Virus record (IMG/VR): IMGVR_UViG_3300009537_000194
Location: 1 to 22,595 of that record
Strand: one strand, 5' to 3'
From: a virus
DNA length: 22,595 bases
The notes below the pieces were generated by a model that was given only the letters and a program-made list of their open reading frames with translations, made no database searches and was not told where the DNA came from. Position numbers and translations under genes: made by a program. Shown here one piece after another: positions 14,080-21,227 of this stretch. Numbering within the stretch: position 1 is the first letter of the stretch; every line of letters begins with the position of its first letter.

Positions 14080-15817
14080 CTTCGTCCTCGGCACCTGGTG
14101 GGGTAGGCGGCGGTGGCTTCACTGGCGGCTCCGGTGGGGGTGGAGGTTCCTTGCCAGGGCCACCGCCTATGGGTGGTTGGACCTTTGGTGGAGGTTTATG
14201 GCCTCGACCTAACTCGCCGAGGATAGCGTGTGCTCGCTCCCGCTTGATAGGGAAGCCAGCGACGATCACCTCGATGCCAGATTCTCTCGGGATCTCACCA
14301 GACGCGACCTTGGCCATCACGTCGAGCAGCGCGGTGATCTGCGCACCGTTCAGCGTCTCCTTGGGGTCGACCGTGGGCACTGCCTCGCTCTTCGCGGCGC
14401 CTTTGGCAGCCGGAGGAGCCTCTGGGTCGTCTGGGTTCGGTGGCTGGGGTGGATCGTCCACGTCGGGTGGATCGTCATCATCCCTGTCACCTCCGCCACC
14501 TGCCGCCATGTCCTCGTCAGCTATCTCTGGAAGGTTCCCGACGTTTCGGTACTTGCGCTCGATGCCTGGATCCGGCGTGAGCGCCCCGCTCATCAGGCCG
14601 TCCTTGATGTAAGTCGCGAACTCCAGGAGGTCCGGAGCATCGATGTCGCCCCTGTTTAGGACAGGGATGCGCTCCGTGGGGATGCCGTTGAGCTTGGCCA
14701 ATACGTCGACACCCTCGGTCTGGAGCGTGTCCCGTACACTGTCGGCGATGCCCTCCAGGGCCAACTTGAATAGCTGGCTCTTGTTCACGTCGGCAGACTG
14801 TGAGCCTACCTTGTCCATGGCCGTGAAGAGGAACCCGCCGAGCAGTGCCATGCCCATGCGGGTCTCTCTCCGTTTGATAACTTTGTCGAGGTCGAACTGC
14901 TTGCCCCCGCTGCCGCCCATGGTGCGCAGCTTGTATCCAGTTGGGTTGCCCTTGTCGTCGAGCTCCGCCGGGATCACGGCGCCCATCTGCTCGTCGATGC
15001 GCACGTTGACGATGATGCTCTTGACGAGCTCCAGGATCGCCTTCTCGTTGTCGGTGGCAGAGTTCGACAGCAGCCGCTCCGGCACCTCGAAGATCGGGAA
15101 CCCCACGAGGTCGCGCTCGGCGCCGATGCCTTCGATGGCCTCTAGCTGCCGAATGTCCATCCAGGTCTTGTAGACGGGACGGAACAGCGACCAGCCTTCC
15201 GGGTTGTTCTTGTGTGGCCGGTTGCGGAAGTGGATCGACTTCGCCGACGGGATGAACTTCATCTCATACTTCGGGGCGGCGCGCTGCCACATACCGAGCA
15301 CTAGGCCGGTGTCCTCGTCGTACTGCCAGTGGTCGAGCGTCTCCTGGGCTCGCATAGCGATAGAGCCCCAGCCTATCTTGCCGTCGGTGTACTTGCTGTT
15401 CTTGATCTTCTCGTCGCTCTCGCCCTGCCTGCGCTTGTAGGTCACCTCGTTGACGGCGTGCCCGAAGTGCAAGATCGTGAGCGCCTCCTCGATCAGCCCG
15501 GTCCACGTCTGTGCCATGTCCTCCATGCACTCACTGATGAAGTCGGCTTCCTTCTCACCGCCGTCTACCTTCTTCGCCGGCTCCATCCACCAGTCGATGC
15601 GCCCGACGAACGTGCGGATCGCGTAGAGCATGGCGCCGAGGATGGCCGAGTTGTCGTGCATCTGGCGGTAGACTTTCACCGCCTTGGGACCGGAGAGCTT
15701 GGTGTGCAGCTCTTCGATGATGTAGCCGCCGTACCTGCGTAGGCCGCTGGTGCCTATCTCAGCGAAGTTGTCAATGCGCTGCTCCTCGGACCACTCCTTG
15801 GCTGGCTCTAACGGCAT
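14060..15817 (-). CDS. Portal protein (DUF935-like)
   Basis: A 585-aa protein with ATG at 15817 and GGAGG seven bases upstream. The start MPLEPAKEWSEEQRIDNFAEIGTSGLRRYGGYI, the segment HDNSAILGAMLYAIRTFVGRIDWWMEPA, YGxxHAVNEVTYKRR (here HFGHAVNEVTYKRR), the YDEDTGLVLGMWQ, IHFRNRPHKNNPEGWSLFRPVYKTW and ALLGGFLFTAMDK are typical of the portal family found with Mu-F-like partners. It forms the dodecameric DNA channel. The C-terminal 150 residues are unusual: an Asp/Pro-rich linker, a small helical segment (LNGAQITALLDVMAKVASGEIPRES) also seen in family members, then a long proline-rich tail ending in acidic residues. Terminase genes lie upstream. Confidence 0.9.
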   Translation of the reverse strand: MPLEPAKEWSEEQRIDNFAEIGTSGLRRYGGYIIEELHTKLSGPKAVKVYRQMHDNSAILGAMLYAIRTFVGRIDWWMEPAKKVDGGEKEADFISECMEDMAQTWTGLIEEALTILHFGHAVNEVTYKRRQGESDEKIKNSKYTDGKIGWGSIAMRAQETLDHWQYDEDTGLVLGMWQRAAPKYEMKFIPSAKSIHFRNRPHKNNPEGWSLFRPVYKTWMDIRQLEAIEGIGAERDLVGFPIFEVPERLLSNSATDNEKAILELVKSIIVNVRIDEQMGAVIPAELDDKGNPTGYKLRTMGGSGGKQFDLDKVIKRRETRMGMALLGGFLFTAMDKVGSQSADVNKSQLFKLALEGIADSVRDTLQTEGVDVLAKLNGIPTERIPVLNRGDIDAPDLLEFATYIKDGLMSGALTPDPGIERKYRNVGNLPEIADEDMAAGGGGDRDDDDPPDVDDPPQPPNPDDPEAPPAAKGAAKSEAVPTVDPKETLNGAQITALLDVMAKVASGEIPRESGIEVIVAGFPIKRERAHAILGELGRGHKPPPKVQPPIGGGPGKEPPPPPEPPVKPPPPTPPGAEDEDGDGSA

Positions 15818-15868
15818 GTGGGCGCCTCCATAGGACTACGGTATCCGCGAGCACTCCTCGCGTCAAAG

Positions 15869-16195
15869 TCACTTCGGTGCGATGGCGTTGACCTCGCGCG
15901 GCGTAGGTGCCACGATCTTCTTCTGCTCTTGCTCTCGCATCTGGCGCTGGAGGTTCCTCGCTTCTTCCAACGCAGCGGACCTGGCGTTGTGAGCGACGAC
16001 CTCTACGTCGGCCGGACCGTTGCCCTCGATCATGTACCCAAGGCGGAGCTTCTCGGCCCAGTAGGTGATAGCGTCCAGCACGGCCTTGGCCCTGACCTCC
16101 CGCTGCTTCTCCGTGCCGAGTGGAACGTGCGCACTCTTCACGATATCCGCCACTCGGGCCCGGTACCCGTTGACCTTGTTACTCATCTCACTCAT
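15869..16195 (-). CDS. 108-aa hypothetical protein between terminase and portal
   Basis: I chose ATG 16195, which overlaps the terminase stop as ATGA; a GTG at 16204 would add three residues. The product is helical and charged: MSEMSNKVNGYRARVADIVKSAHVPLG, REVRAKAVLDAITYWAEKLRLGYMIEG, then a probable coiled coil (HNARSAALEEARNLQRQMREQEQKK). No family was recognised. Coupling to the terminase gene suggests expression with the packaging genes. No zinc, membrane or signal features. Confidence 0.75.
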   Translation of the reverse strand: MSEMSNKVNGYRARVADIVKSAHVPLGTEKQREVRAKAVLDAITYWAEKLRLGYMIEGNGPADVEVVAHNARSAALEEARNLQRQMREQEQKKIVAPTPREVNAIAPK

Positions 16196-17670
16196 TCTCG
16201 CCACCTACTCGGGGCGGAGGGTTGCTCCCACGCCTGCTGCGACGGTGCCCCGGATTGCCATCGCACGTCGGCGAACGCATGCATCACGGCGTCGGCCTTG
16301 TCAGGGCTCGGTATGCCGCGCTTCTTGGCGTCTTCTTTCTTCTCGATCTTGATGCGCCCCTTGGAGTCGATGCCATACTTGATCTGTGCGAGCTGGGACG
16401 CGAGCTCATCTTCATCCTCGAGGTCGATGTCTTCGGACTCGAACCGTTCCCTCAATGCCCAATACCACTCGGCCCTGGTGTTTGCAAAGCGCTCCTTGTC
16501 CCTGGGTGCAGCGCCAGCGTTGACCTCGGCCGTCGTGTAACCCTGTTCTTTGAGGCGATCGACTACGCCGGAGCCGATACCCACAACGTCCACCTTGGCC
16601 ACCACCGCTTCCGTCTCCCGCATCACGCGGATGATCTCCCCTGTGGTCCGCATGGTGTCGAGCTTGTGTCCTACCCACTCGATGCGCACCCTCGGCCCCT
16701 TGCGGTGGGCTATCACTGACTGGTCCTCTCCGAAGCGGGCTATGTCTACGCCGAGCTGGCTCTGTACGGAGCGGTCGACCGTGATGTGCCTGTCCCGAGC
16801 GTCCTGGATGTGTCGGAGCGGGATGAGCGCGTCGCTCGATTCCTGCGGGAACTTGCCGAGTACCTTGGCGACGTACAGCGGGTTGTCCGGACCCCACCGG
16901 TGGTACACGTCCTCGACCCACTGCGGCGTAACCAGCGCTGGGTACGGTAGCGGACCTGTGACTTTCTCCTTCCATATTCCACGTGAAACATCCTGCTCAG
17001 TGATGCCGAACGCCTTGAAGTTGGGCGTGTCGAACGCGCTGATGCTGATGTGCCCTGGCTTGCCAGGCTTGAACGTGCGGCCGAAGTACCCGGTCGGATC
17101 CGTGGGGTTTCCGATGAGCAGCAGCTTGGCGTTCTCGGAGCTCAACACGCCGGCGATGCCGTCGTAGATGGCCTGTGTGACGCCGCACGCCTCGTCGACG
17201 ATGACCAGGATGGATTCCTCGTGGAAGCCCTGGAATCGATCAGGGTTCCAGTCGGCTGCCGTGAATCCCCAGATCCAGTGGTCGTCGCTCCACTTCAGCT
17301 CCTGCTGCAAGAGCGTGCCGCCCAAGGGGATGCCGTTGCGCCTGGCACGTTGGTGCGCTAGGCGGATCTCCTTCCACAGGATACCCTTGACCTGCCGATC
17401 GGTGGGCGCCGTGGTGATCGTGATGGACGGGTAGTGAGCGAGGGCGAACCAGAGCGCAGCGTCGGCGGAGATGAACGACTTGCCCGCGCCGTGGCAGCTG
17501 GCAACGTAGGTCTCGCGGTTGTCCCGGATCGACTCCAGGATCTCGATTTGCTTGTCCCATGGATCGACCCCGAGGACGTCGGTCGCGAAGTACGTGGGAT
17601 CATCCTGGATGGCAACGGCCACGGCCTCCAGGTCAGTGAGGCCGGCTGTGTCCTCAGTCCTTGTGGCCAT
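16192..17670 (-). CDS. Terminase large subunit
   Basis: A 492-aa protein, the ATP-driven DNA packaging motor and headful/cos nuclease. Walker A is SCHGAGKS at residues 58-65, Walker B ILVIVDEA with D159/E160, and the coupling motif IGNPT at 186-190. The nuclease half begins about residue 300: GVDIARFGED with D309, KVDVVGIG with D361, and PDKADAVMHAF with D457/D460, the three acidic sites of the RNase H-like fold. Length is normal. The start (17670) lies 17 bases inside the small terminase gene, a common overlap. The C-terminal 25 residues are a Ser/Pro/Gln-rich tail. Confidence 0.95.
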   Translation of the reverse strand: MATRTEDTAGLTDLEAVAVAIQDDPTYFATDVLGVDPWDKQIEILESIRDNRETYVASCHGAGKSFISADAALWFALAHYPSITITTAPTDRQVKGILWKEIRLAHQRARRNGIPLGGTLLQQELKWSDDHWIWGFTAADWNPDRFQGFHEESILVIVDEACGVTQAIYDGIAGVLSSENAKLLLIGNPTDPTGYFGRTFKPGKPGHISISAFDTPNFKAFGITEQDVSRGIWKEKVTGPLPYPALVTPQWVEDVYHRWGPDNPLYVAKVLGKFPQESSDALIPLRHIQDARDRHITVDRSVQSQLGVDIARFGEDQSVIAHRKGPRVRIEWVGHKLDTMRTTGEIIRVMRETEAVVAKVDVVGIGSGVVDRLKEQGYTTAEVNAGAAPRDKERFANTRAEWYWALRERFESEDIDLEDEDELASQLAQIKYGIDSKGRIKIEKKEDAKKRGIPSPDKADAVMHAFADVRWQSGAPSQQAWEQPSAPSRWRE

Positions 17671-18088
17671 TGGCCAACTTCTTGCGGGCGTTCTTGGCAG
17701 CAGCTACGAGTCCGCCGGCGAACGGGTTCTCAGCGTCCTCCCCTAACTGCAAGTTGTCCTTCTGCCCGAGCAGCTGTTTACCCAGCCAGATCAGCATCGT
17801 TGGATGGCCCGACATGGCGAGCTCCAACTGCTTCCGTCTCAGGGATCGCTTGCTCTTATCACCGTGTGCTTTTTTGAAGTCATCAAAACTGATGCCATAC
17901 TTCTCCCTGATCCGTCGGTCCAGGGTTGATATGCTGACACCCTTGATGCTACAGATCTCTTCTGCGGTGCACAGGACGGTGGCCATCCCGATAATCTCTT
18001 TCCAGTCGGTCTCTGTGAACTCGGTTCGGGGACGTCCGCCTTTGTTCTTGGCCCCGGGATTTCCCTTCGGTCTTTTTTTCACTGGCAT
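17654..18088 (-). CDS. Terminase small subunit
   Basis: A 144-aa protein with ATG at 18088. A basic, Gly-rich start (PVKKRPKGNPGAKNKGGRPR) precedes a helix-turn-helix region (ATVLCTAEEICSIKGVSISTLDRRIREKYG) and a helix pair, FDDFKKAHG, SLRRKQLELAMSGHPTMLIWLGKQLLGQKD, matching small terminases of the homeodomain type that bind DNA at the packaging start and recruit the large subunit. The neighbours are correct. Oddly, no ribosome site precedes the ATG, which instead lies at the edge of a hairpin loop; translation might be leaderless or controlled. Confidence 0.87.
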   Translation of the reverse strand: MPVKKRPKGNPGAKNKGGRPRTEFTETDWKEIIGMATVLCTAEEICSIKGVSISTLDRRIREKYGISFDDFKKAHGDKSKRSLRRKQLELAMSGHPTMLIWLGKQLLGQKDNLQLGEDAENPFAGGLVAAAKNARKKLANGHKD

Positions 18089-18099
18089 GCAAACCAGTG
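18080..18099 (-). promoter_or_regulatory. Hairpin enclosing the start codon of the small terminase gene
   Basis: The minus strand reads CACTGG, loop TTTGCATG, CCAGTG: a perfect 6-bp stem with the ATG of the small terminase in the loop. No Shine-Dalgarno sequence lies upstream. A CATACA about 12 bases upstream could act as a weak -10 element with TTGGCC 16 bases further up, which would put the RNA start close to the ATG and allow a leaderless message. This is tentative. Confidence 0.35.
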
Positions 18100-18190
18100 T
18101 ATGCGGATTTCAGTCTCCGGGCCAAGTTAGGTGATTGGGTCAGGTGCGACTTTTTTGCACCTTGACAGTGGGTGGCACGGGACTCGCTAT
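18089..18190 (-). other. Non-coding gap upstream of the terminase genes with an interrupted inverted repeat
   Basis: This 102-base gap is the largest non-coding stretch in the window and separates the small-gene cluster from the head module. It holds an inverted repeat at 18139-18166, on the plus strand GTCAGGTGC and GCACCTTGAC flanking a loop with a T6 run; a single unpaired base interrupts the stem. The T-run lies in the loop rather than after the stem, so it is not a standard terminator. It may be an operator, packaging-related site or promoter region; no strong promoter was found. Confidence 0.45.
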
Positions 18191-18610
18191 TTAGGAGTCG
18201 GCTGCAGGTGGGCTCATCCCGACAAGTCTCAAGACGCACTTCCAGCAGATGGGTAGTCTTGGGATAACCTCGTGGGCGTTCTGGAGGAACTGGAGCGTGG
18301 CCCTTGGGTTGTCGTCGTCGGATCCACAGATCGGTTCTCCCTTGAGCTCGACGAAGGCTGGCGCCCAGTCCAGCGGTGTGCTGATGTGCCAATGCTTCGG
18401 GCGGGACTCTTTCTCATTGGCCCATTCGACCTGTCCCTCCAGGTCAGTGATCCTGTCCTGATGGTTGCGCAGTGAGTCGATGAGGTCTGCGATATCCTCC
18501 TTCTTGAGCGTTGCATGCGACAGTCCTTGGCGAACCTGAAGCCGAAGACTGTCGATGATCCTGTTGAGTATCTCCTTGCCGACCACTGGATTGCACTTCA
18601 CCACCGCCAT
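18191..18610 (-). CDS. 139-aa hypothetical protein of the small-gene cluster
   Basis: ATG at 18610 with GGAGGAGCAGTC directly upstream; it overlaps the end of the preceding gene by 13 bases. The protein has an N-terminal helical part (GKEILNRIIDSLRLQVRQGLSHATLKKEDIADLIDSLRNHQDRITDLEGQVEWANEK read as successive helices), probably a coiled coil, then a globular part with HWHISTPLDWAPAFVELKG and a C-terminal LPICWKCVLRLVG with a C-x2-C pair. No family recognised. It is the last gene before the gap upstream of terminase. Confidence 0.78.
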   Translation of the reverse strand: MAVVKCNPVVGKEILNRIIDSLRLQVRQGLSHATLKKEDIADLIDSLRNHQDRITDLEGQVEWANEKESRPKHWHISTPLDWAPAFVELKGEPICGSDDDNPRATLQFLQNAHEVIPRLPICWKCVLRLVGMSPPAADS

Positions 18611-18855
18611 GACTGCTCCTCCTCGTCCGGGAAGAACACCTGGCGCTTCAGGGCCAGATTGTCCGTGCCGTCATTGAGCTGCTCCCTCCTCGTGAGAACG
18701 TGGACCTCCTTCTCGCCGTGGCAGAAGTACGTGGTCGTCACCTTCTCAAGGAGTGAGTCGTATTCCCTGCTGACGCTGCGCACGGGAAGGTTGCACGTCA
18801 TACACTGGGGCGTGTACTGCGACTCGAGCTCAGCCAGGTCCTTGGTCTTCTGCAT
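18598..18855 (-). CDS. 85-aa hypothetical protein with possible zinc site
   Basis: ATG at 18855 preceded by AGGAGGACACC. The sequence contains CMTCNLPVRSVSREYDSLLEKVTTTYFCHGEKEV: a C-x2-C pair followed after about 25 residues by C-H, a plausible zinc ribbon-like site. The C-terminus is acidic and ends SWRW. No family recognised. It lies between two other small genes and overlaps the next one. Confidence 0.78.
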   Translation of the reverse strand: MQKTKDLAELESQYTPQCMTCNLPVRSVSREYDSLLEKVTTTYFCHGEKEVHVLTRREQLNDGTDNLALKRQVFFPDEEEQSWRW

Positions 18856-18872
18856 GGTGTCCTCCTAGTGCC

Positions 18873-19235
18873 CTACTGCCGTGTCTGGTTCTCATCGTTG
18901 AACAGCCCTGGCGTCTTGGCCTGCACGTGCGTAAGGTCGACCTTTGCCTGCTCCTTCGCAATGTCACTCATCTCGGTGAGGCACTCTTTGACCTGTCCAA
19001 ACATCAGAGGCGTGAGCTGGAACTGGATGAACCAGGCGCTCATCAACAACCCGATGTAGGTGCCGACCATCCTGGCTAGACCTTCCTGGTCGATCATCAT
19101 GACCTTGGACTCGCCGTCGATGTCCGTGTTCGTGCGGAGCATCTTGTTCACCGCCTCCTGGATGTGGTGGCGGTTGTCTTTACAGAATGGCTCGGCGATT
19201 CCCATGATATCCTGGTAGCTGTTGTTGTTGCTCAT
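18873..19235 (-). CDS. 120-aa hypothetical protein, one hydrophobic segment
   Basis: ATG at 19235 overlaps the preceding stop (ATGA) and has GGAGG with a five-base spacing. The N-terminus (MSNNNSYQDIMGIAEPFCKDNRHHIQEAVNKML) is hydrophilic and helical; residues about 52-75 (ARMVGTYIGLLMSAWFIQFQLTPLMF) are hydrophobic enough for a membrane-associated helix or buried core; a coiled-coil-like tail follows (EMSDIAKEQAKVDLTHVQAK). Function unknown. Confidence 0.75.
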   Translation of the reverse strand: MSNNNSYQDIMGIAEPFCKDNRHHIQEAVNKMLRTNTDIDGESKVMMIDQEGLARMVGTYIGLLMSAWFIQFQLTPLMFGQVKECLTEMSDIAKEQAKVDLTHVQAKTPGLFNDENQTRQ

Positions 19236-19468
19236 CGTTTCCTCCTGCTGTTGGTCAAGTGCTTGTCCGCCGTCTCATAGCATGCCTTCCCGATCTCACT
19301 GAGGATGATCGCCGTCAGTCTCTCGGTCTTACCGTCGACGATATCCTCTGCCTCACTATGGGCCGTAGGTAGCTGCTCGGGTGGACCGAACTTTCTTCGA
19401 GGCTCTGCCTCCACCATCCCGGTACAGTAGCCGATCAGATACGCGCGGCGCTCGGGCTTGGTCTTCAT
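19232..19468 (-). CDS. 78-aa hypothetical protein
   Basis: ATG at 19468 overlaps the upstream TGA (TGATG). The protein is hydrophilic: basic ends (MKTKPERRAYLIG and TNSRRKR) around an amphipathic helix (TERLTAIILSEIGKACYETADKHL). No motif recognised. Expressed by coupling within the cascade; its stop overlaps the next ATG. Confidence 0.72.
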   Translation of the reverse strand: MKTKPERRAYLIGYCTGMVEAEPRRKFGPPEQLPTAHSEAEDIVDGKTERLTAIILSEIGKACYETADKHLTNSRRKR

Positions 19469-19710
19469 CAGTCGTCGAACCTCTTGGCAATGTACCCGGT
19501 GATGTACAGCCTATGCCCGTTCGCTATGATGTCACCTCTCCGCCCAACCACCACGGATCCAATGATCTTCGTATCCTTCCTGAGCGTGATGGGTTTATCG
19601 ATCACGAGGCGACCTCGGTTGTCGCGCTCACAATCAGTAAACAGCTCGTCGTCGGTATCGACCCTGGCCATAATCTCCTTGAGTGTCTCGCCGATCGTTG
19701 TTCTGGCCAT
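19468..19710 (-). CDS. 80-aa hypothetical beta-rich protein
   Basis: ATG at 19710 overlaps the preceding TAA (TAATG). An N-terminal acidic helix (TIGETLKEIMARVDTDDELF) is followed by strand-rich sequence with regular turns: DNRGRLVIDKPITL, KDTKIIGSVVVGRRGDIIANGHRLYITGYI. The second half looks like a short beta-helix or SH3-like barrel. No family recognised. Confidence 0.72.
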   Translation of the reverse strand: MARTTIGETLKEIMARVDTDDELFTDCERDNRGRLVIDKPITLRKDTKIIGSVVVGRRGDIIANGHRLYITGYIAKRFDD

Positions 19711-19952
19711 TATCCCTTCACCTCTCTAAACTCCACTACGTTGATGCAGCACTTGGGGTCACGCGACACAATGTGCGCATTCGACGGAAGATGCTCGCCA
19801 TACTCGTGTAGAAGTTTATCCGACATGAGCACGGTGATTGTCCCGGCCCAGATACCCACCTTGGCTGGTGCGACATGCGTGAGCGATCCAGGCGCCACCG
19901 CCACCCCAGCCAAGCCCTTGACAGTCGTGGATAGGAATTCTCTGCGGTTCAT
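19710..19952 (-). CDS. 80-aa protein with twin-arginine signal peptide
   Basis: ATG at 19952 overlaps the previous stop (TGATG) and has AAGGAGG five bases upstream. The N-terminus MNRREFLSTTVKGLAGVAVAP has the Tat pattern: N-R-R-E-F-L, a modest hydrophobic core and an Ala-rich end, matching S/T-R-R-x-F-L-K closely. The remaining 50 residues (VGIWAGTITVLMSDKLLHEYGEH, CCINVVEFREVKG) contain a C-C pair. A phage-coded Tat substrate this small is unusual; Tat exports folded proteins, often with cofactors. It might act in the periplasm or envelope, e.g. in superinfection exclusion, but nothing shows that. Confidence 0.78.
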   Translation of the reverse strand: MNRREFLSTTVKGLAGVAVAPGSLTHVAPAKVGIWAGTITVLMSDKLLHEYGEHLPSNAHIVSRDPKCCINVVEFREVKG

Positions 19953-20038
19953 CAGTCCTCCTTGAACAACTCGCCGTAGAGTTCCATTCCCCTGCGCTTG
20001 GCCTCGTCGATCTCCTCTTCCGTCAACGGCTTATCCAT
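19952..20038 (-). CDS. 28-aa microprotein
   Basis: ATG at 20038 starts inside the end of the previous gene and GGAG lies four bases upstream; the stop overlaps the ATG of the Tat-signal gene (TGATG). The product MDKPLTEEEIDEAKRRGMEL plus eight residues is a single charged helix, similar in style to the start of helical phage regulators (LTEEEIDEAKR.G). Without it an otherwise seamless chain would have an 80-base gap, which supports translation. Confidence 0.68.
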   Translation of the reverse strand: MDKPLTEEEIDEAKRRGMELYGELFKED

Positions 20039-20234
20039 TTCGCTCCAACCTCGCTTCCTCTTCCGCGAACGTTGCGGCTTCCTTGTCACAGCCTTCGAGC
20101 TTCCCGATGTACTGCCTCAGCGCCAGCCTAGCCATGCATGACATTGAGATCCTGTACTTGCGCGCCACCCGCTTGAACACCTCATGCTGTTTCTGCGTGA
20201 GTAGCACAGCGAACCCTGCACCCCGTCGGCTCAT
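20031..20234 (-). CDS. 67-aa putative ribbon-helix-helix DNA-binding protein
   Basis: I chose ATG 20234 because it overlaps the upstream stop (ATGA) with AGGAGG at a five-base spacing; a start at 20279 would lie inside the neighbour without a site. The sequence SRRGAGFAVLLTQKQHEVFKRVARKYRISMSCMARLALRQYIGKL has the layout strand (GAGFAVLLT), helix A, turn (RISMS), helix B of MetJ/Arc-type repressors. An acidic tail follows. It may regulate phage transcription; the assignment is by pattern only. Confidence 0.72.
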   Translation of the reverse strand: MSRRGAGFAVLLTQKQHEVFKRVARKYRISMSCMARLALRQYIGKLEGCDKEAATFAEEEARLERNG

Positions 20235-20596
20235 GGATGCCTCCTTCGGCGGTTCATCTCTGCGACGTAATCGTCCCATCCTTCACTGTACGCGCCGTGC
20301 TTCTTCTCCATGGCTTCGAAGATCCCAGCCCACTCAAGAAGCTCATTCGGGATCGTGGCTATGATGGCCTTCCCTTCGTCTGAGTCCGGTCGCACCTGAA
20401 ACCCGCACGTTTGTGTTGCCTGACAGCTAATACCAGCCAGCCAATGAACACCGAGTCGAAACACGTGCCCGTCGTACCAGCTCTTGATCTTGCTCTTGCA
20501 TCGTGGGCACTTCGGTCCGTCCGGCGTGGCCGATATCCACTTGTTGTCCGAGTTCCCGCCGGATTCGTAACCCTTCTTCCATTGCGGCTTGCTCAT
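20231..20596 (-). CDS. 121-aa zinc ribbon-like hypothetical protein
   Basis: ATG at 20596 overlaps the preceding stop (ATGA); GAGGG lies seven bases upstream. Residues about 30-65 contain CPRCKSKIKSWYDGHVFRLG then ISCQATQTCGFQVRP, a C-x2-C and C-x5-C arrangement typical of a zinc ribbon. The C-terminal half is helical (IATIPNELLEWAGIFEAMEKKHG). No enzyme motif. Function unknown; nucleic acid or protein binding would be usual for such ribbons. Confidence 0.77.
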   Translation of the reverse strand: MSKPQWKKGYESGGNSDNKWISATPDGPKCPRCKSKIKSWYDGHVFRLGVHWLAGISCQATQTCGFQVRPDSDEGKAIIATIPNELLEWAGIFEAMEKKHGAYSEGWDDYVAEMNRRRRHP

Positions 20597-21000
20597 GACT
20601 TATCCCTCACGTTTTCCTTGTACTCTGACTCGTATCGGCAGCCCGGCTCCATGCATCTCACCATCTTCTTCTTGCCGTCACGGCGCTTCGCGTACTCGAC
20701 TATCACCTGATCTGCGCTGTAGTGATCCGGGCACGGATGCCACGCGGCCTTGATGAAGATGTACCCGCCGGCTCCACCGCCTCCAGACTTCGGCTCATCC
20801 TTGGCGGTGATGCAGCCGGACCAGTCCACGTCGATCTTCTGCCACCCTTGATCTTCGACGTACGCGTACCCCCACTGCTGCGCTAGACTTTTGGTGAGAT
20901 CCTTGAGCTTCGTTTCCATATCCAGCATGGTGAACTCACTCACGCACTCATCCAGCGTGCGCAGGATTCCCAGCTCTGTGTAAGGTACTTGTGTAGCCAT
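20593..21000 (-). CDS. 135-aa hypothetical protein, Gly-rich linker and Cys pairs
   Basis: ATG at 21000 overlaps the upstream TGA (TGATG) with GGGAG three bases before. An N-terminal helical domain (LDECVSEFTMLDMETKLKDLTKSLAQQWGYAYVED) is joined by a Gly-rich loop (SGGGGAGGY) to a C-terminal part with WHPCPDHYSADQVIVEYAKRR and MVRCMEPGCRYESEY. The C-H/C-x4-C pattern may bind a metal. No family recognised. Confidence 0.76.
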   Translation of the reverse strand: MATQVPYTELGILRTLDECVSEFTMLDMETKLKDLTKSLAQQWGYAYVEDQGWQKIDVDWSGCITAKDEPKSGGGGAGGYIFIKAAWHPCPDHYSADQVIVEYAKRRDGKKKMVRCMEPGCRYESEYKENVRDKS

Positions 21001-21227
21001 CAGCTCCCGCCTCCCGTTGCTTCTTCATAAAAGCGGAATACTATGCACCCTCTACACTCGCATGGGCGTTTCAGGTTCCTGTCATGGTCTGCCGCTGTCT
21101 TCCGATAATGCGTCACCACAGCCCTTGCAGCTTCTAGTTCGTCAAGGGCGGCTTCGATGACGCGGGCGTCGTCTTCGCTTCCGCTGAGACGGTTGACGCA
21201 CTCACGTAGTTCGTTAATCGTTTTCAT
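21000..21227 (-). CDS. 75-aa hypothetical protein
   Basis: ATG at 21227 overlaps the stop of the 39-aa repeat gene (ATGA), with GGGAG upstream. Mostly helical (TINELRECVNRLSGSEDDARVIEAALDELEAARAVVTHYRK) with a Cys cluster near the end (RPCECRGCIVFRFYEE). The helical portion resembles small phage Ead/Ea22-like proteins, a weak impression. The first 12 bases of its coding sequence are duplicated at 21355-21366. Confidence 0.75.
   Translation of the reverse strand: MKTINELRECVNRLSGSEDDARVIEAALDELEAARAVVTHYRKTAADHDRNLKRPCECRGCIVFRFYEEATGGGS

Noticed and set aside
18070-18080. A7 run after the small terminase start as a slippery site.
   Set aside because: The run is not in the right phase for a tandem -1 slip and the zero frame already encodes the recognisable protein.
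18139-18166. Inverted repeat with T6 as an intrinsic terminator.
   Set aside because: The T-run is in the loop and no T-tract follows the stem on either strand.
18162-18194. TTGACA on the plus strand as a promoter -35 box.
   Set aside because: No acceptable -10 hexamer at 16-18 bases, and it would read against all genes present.
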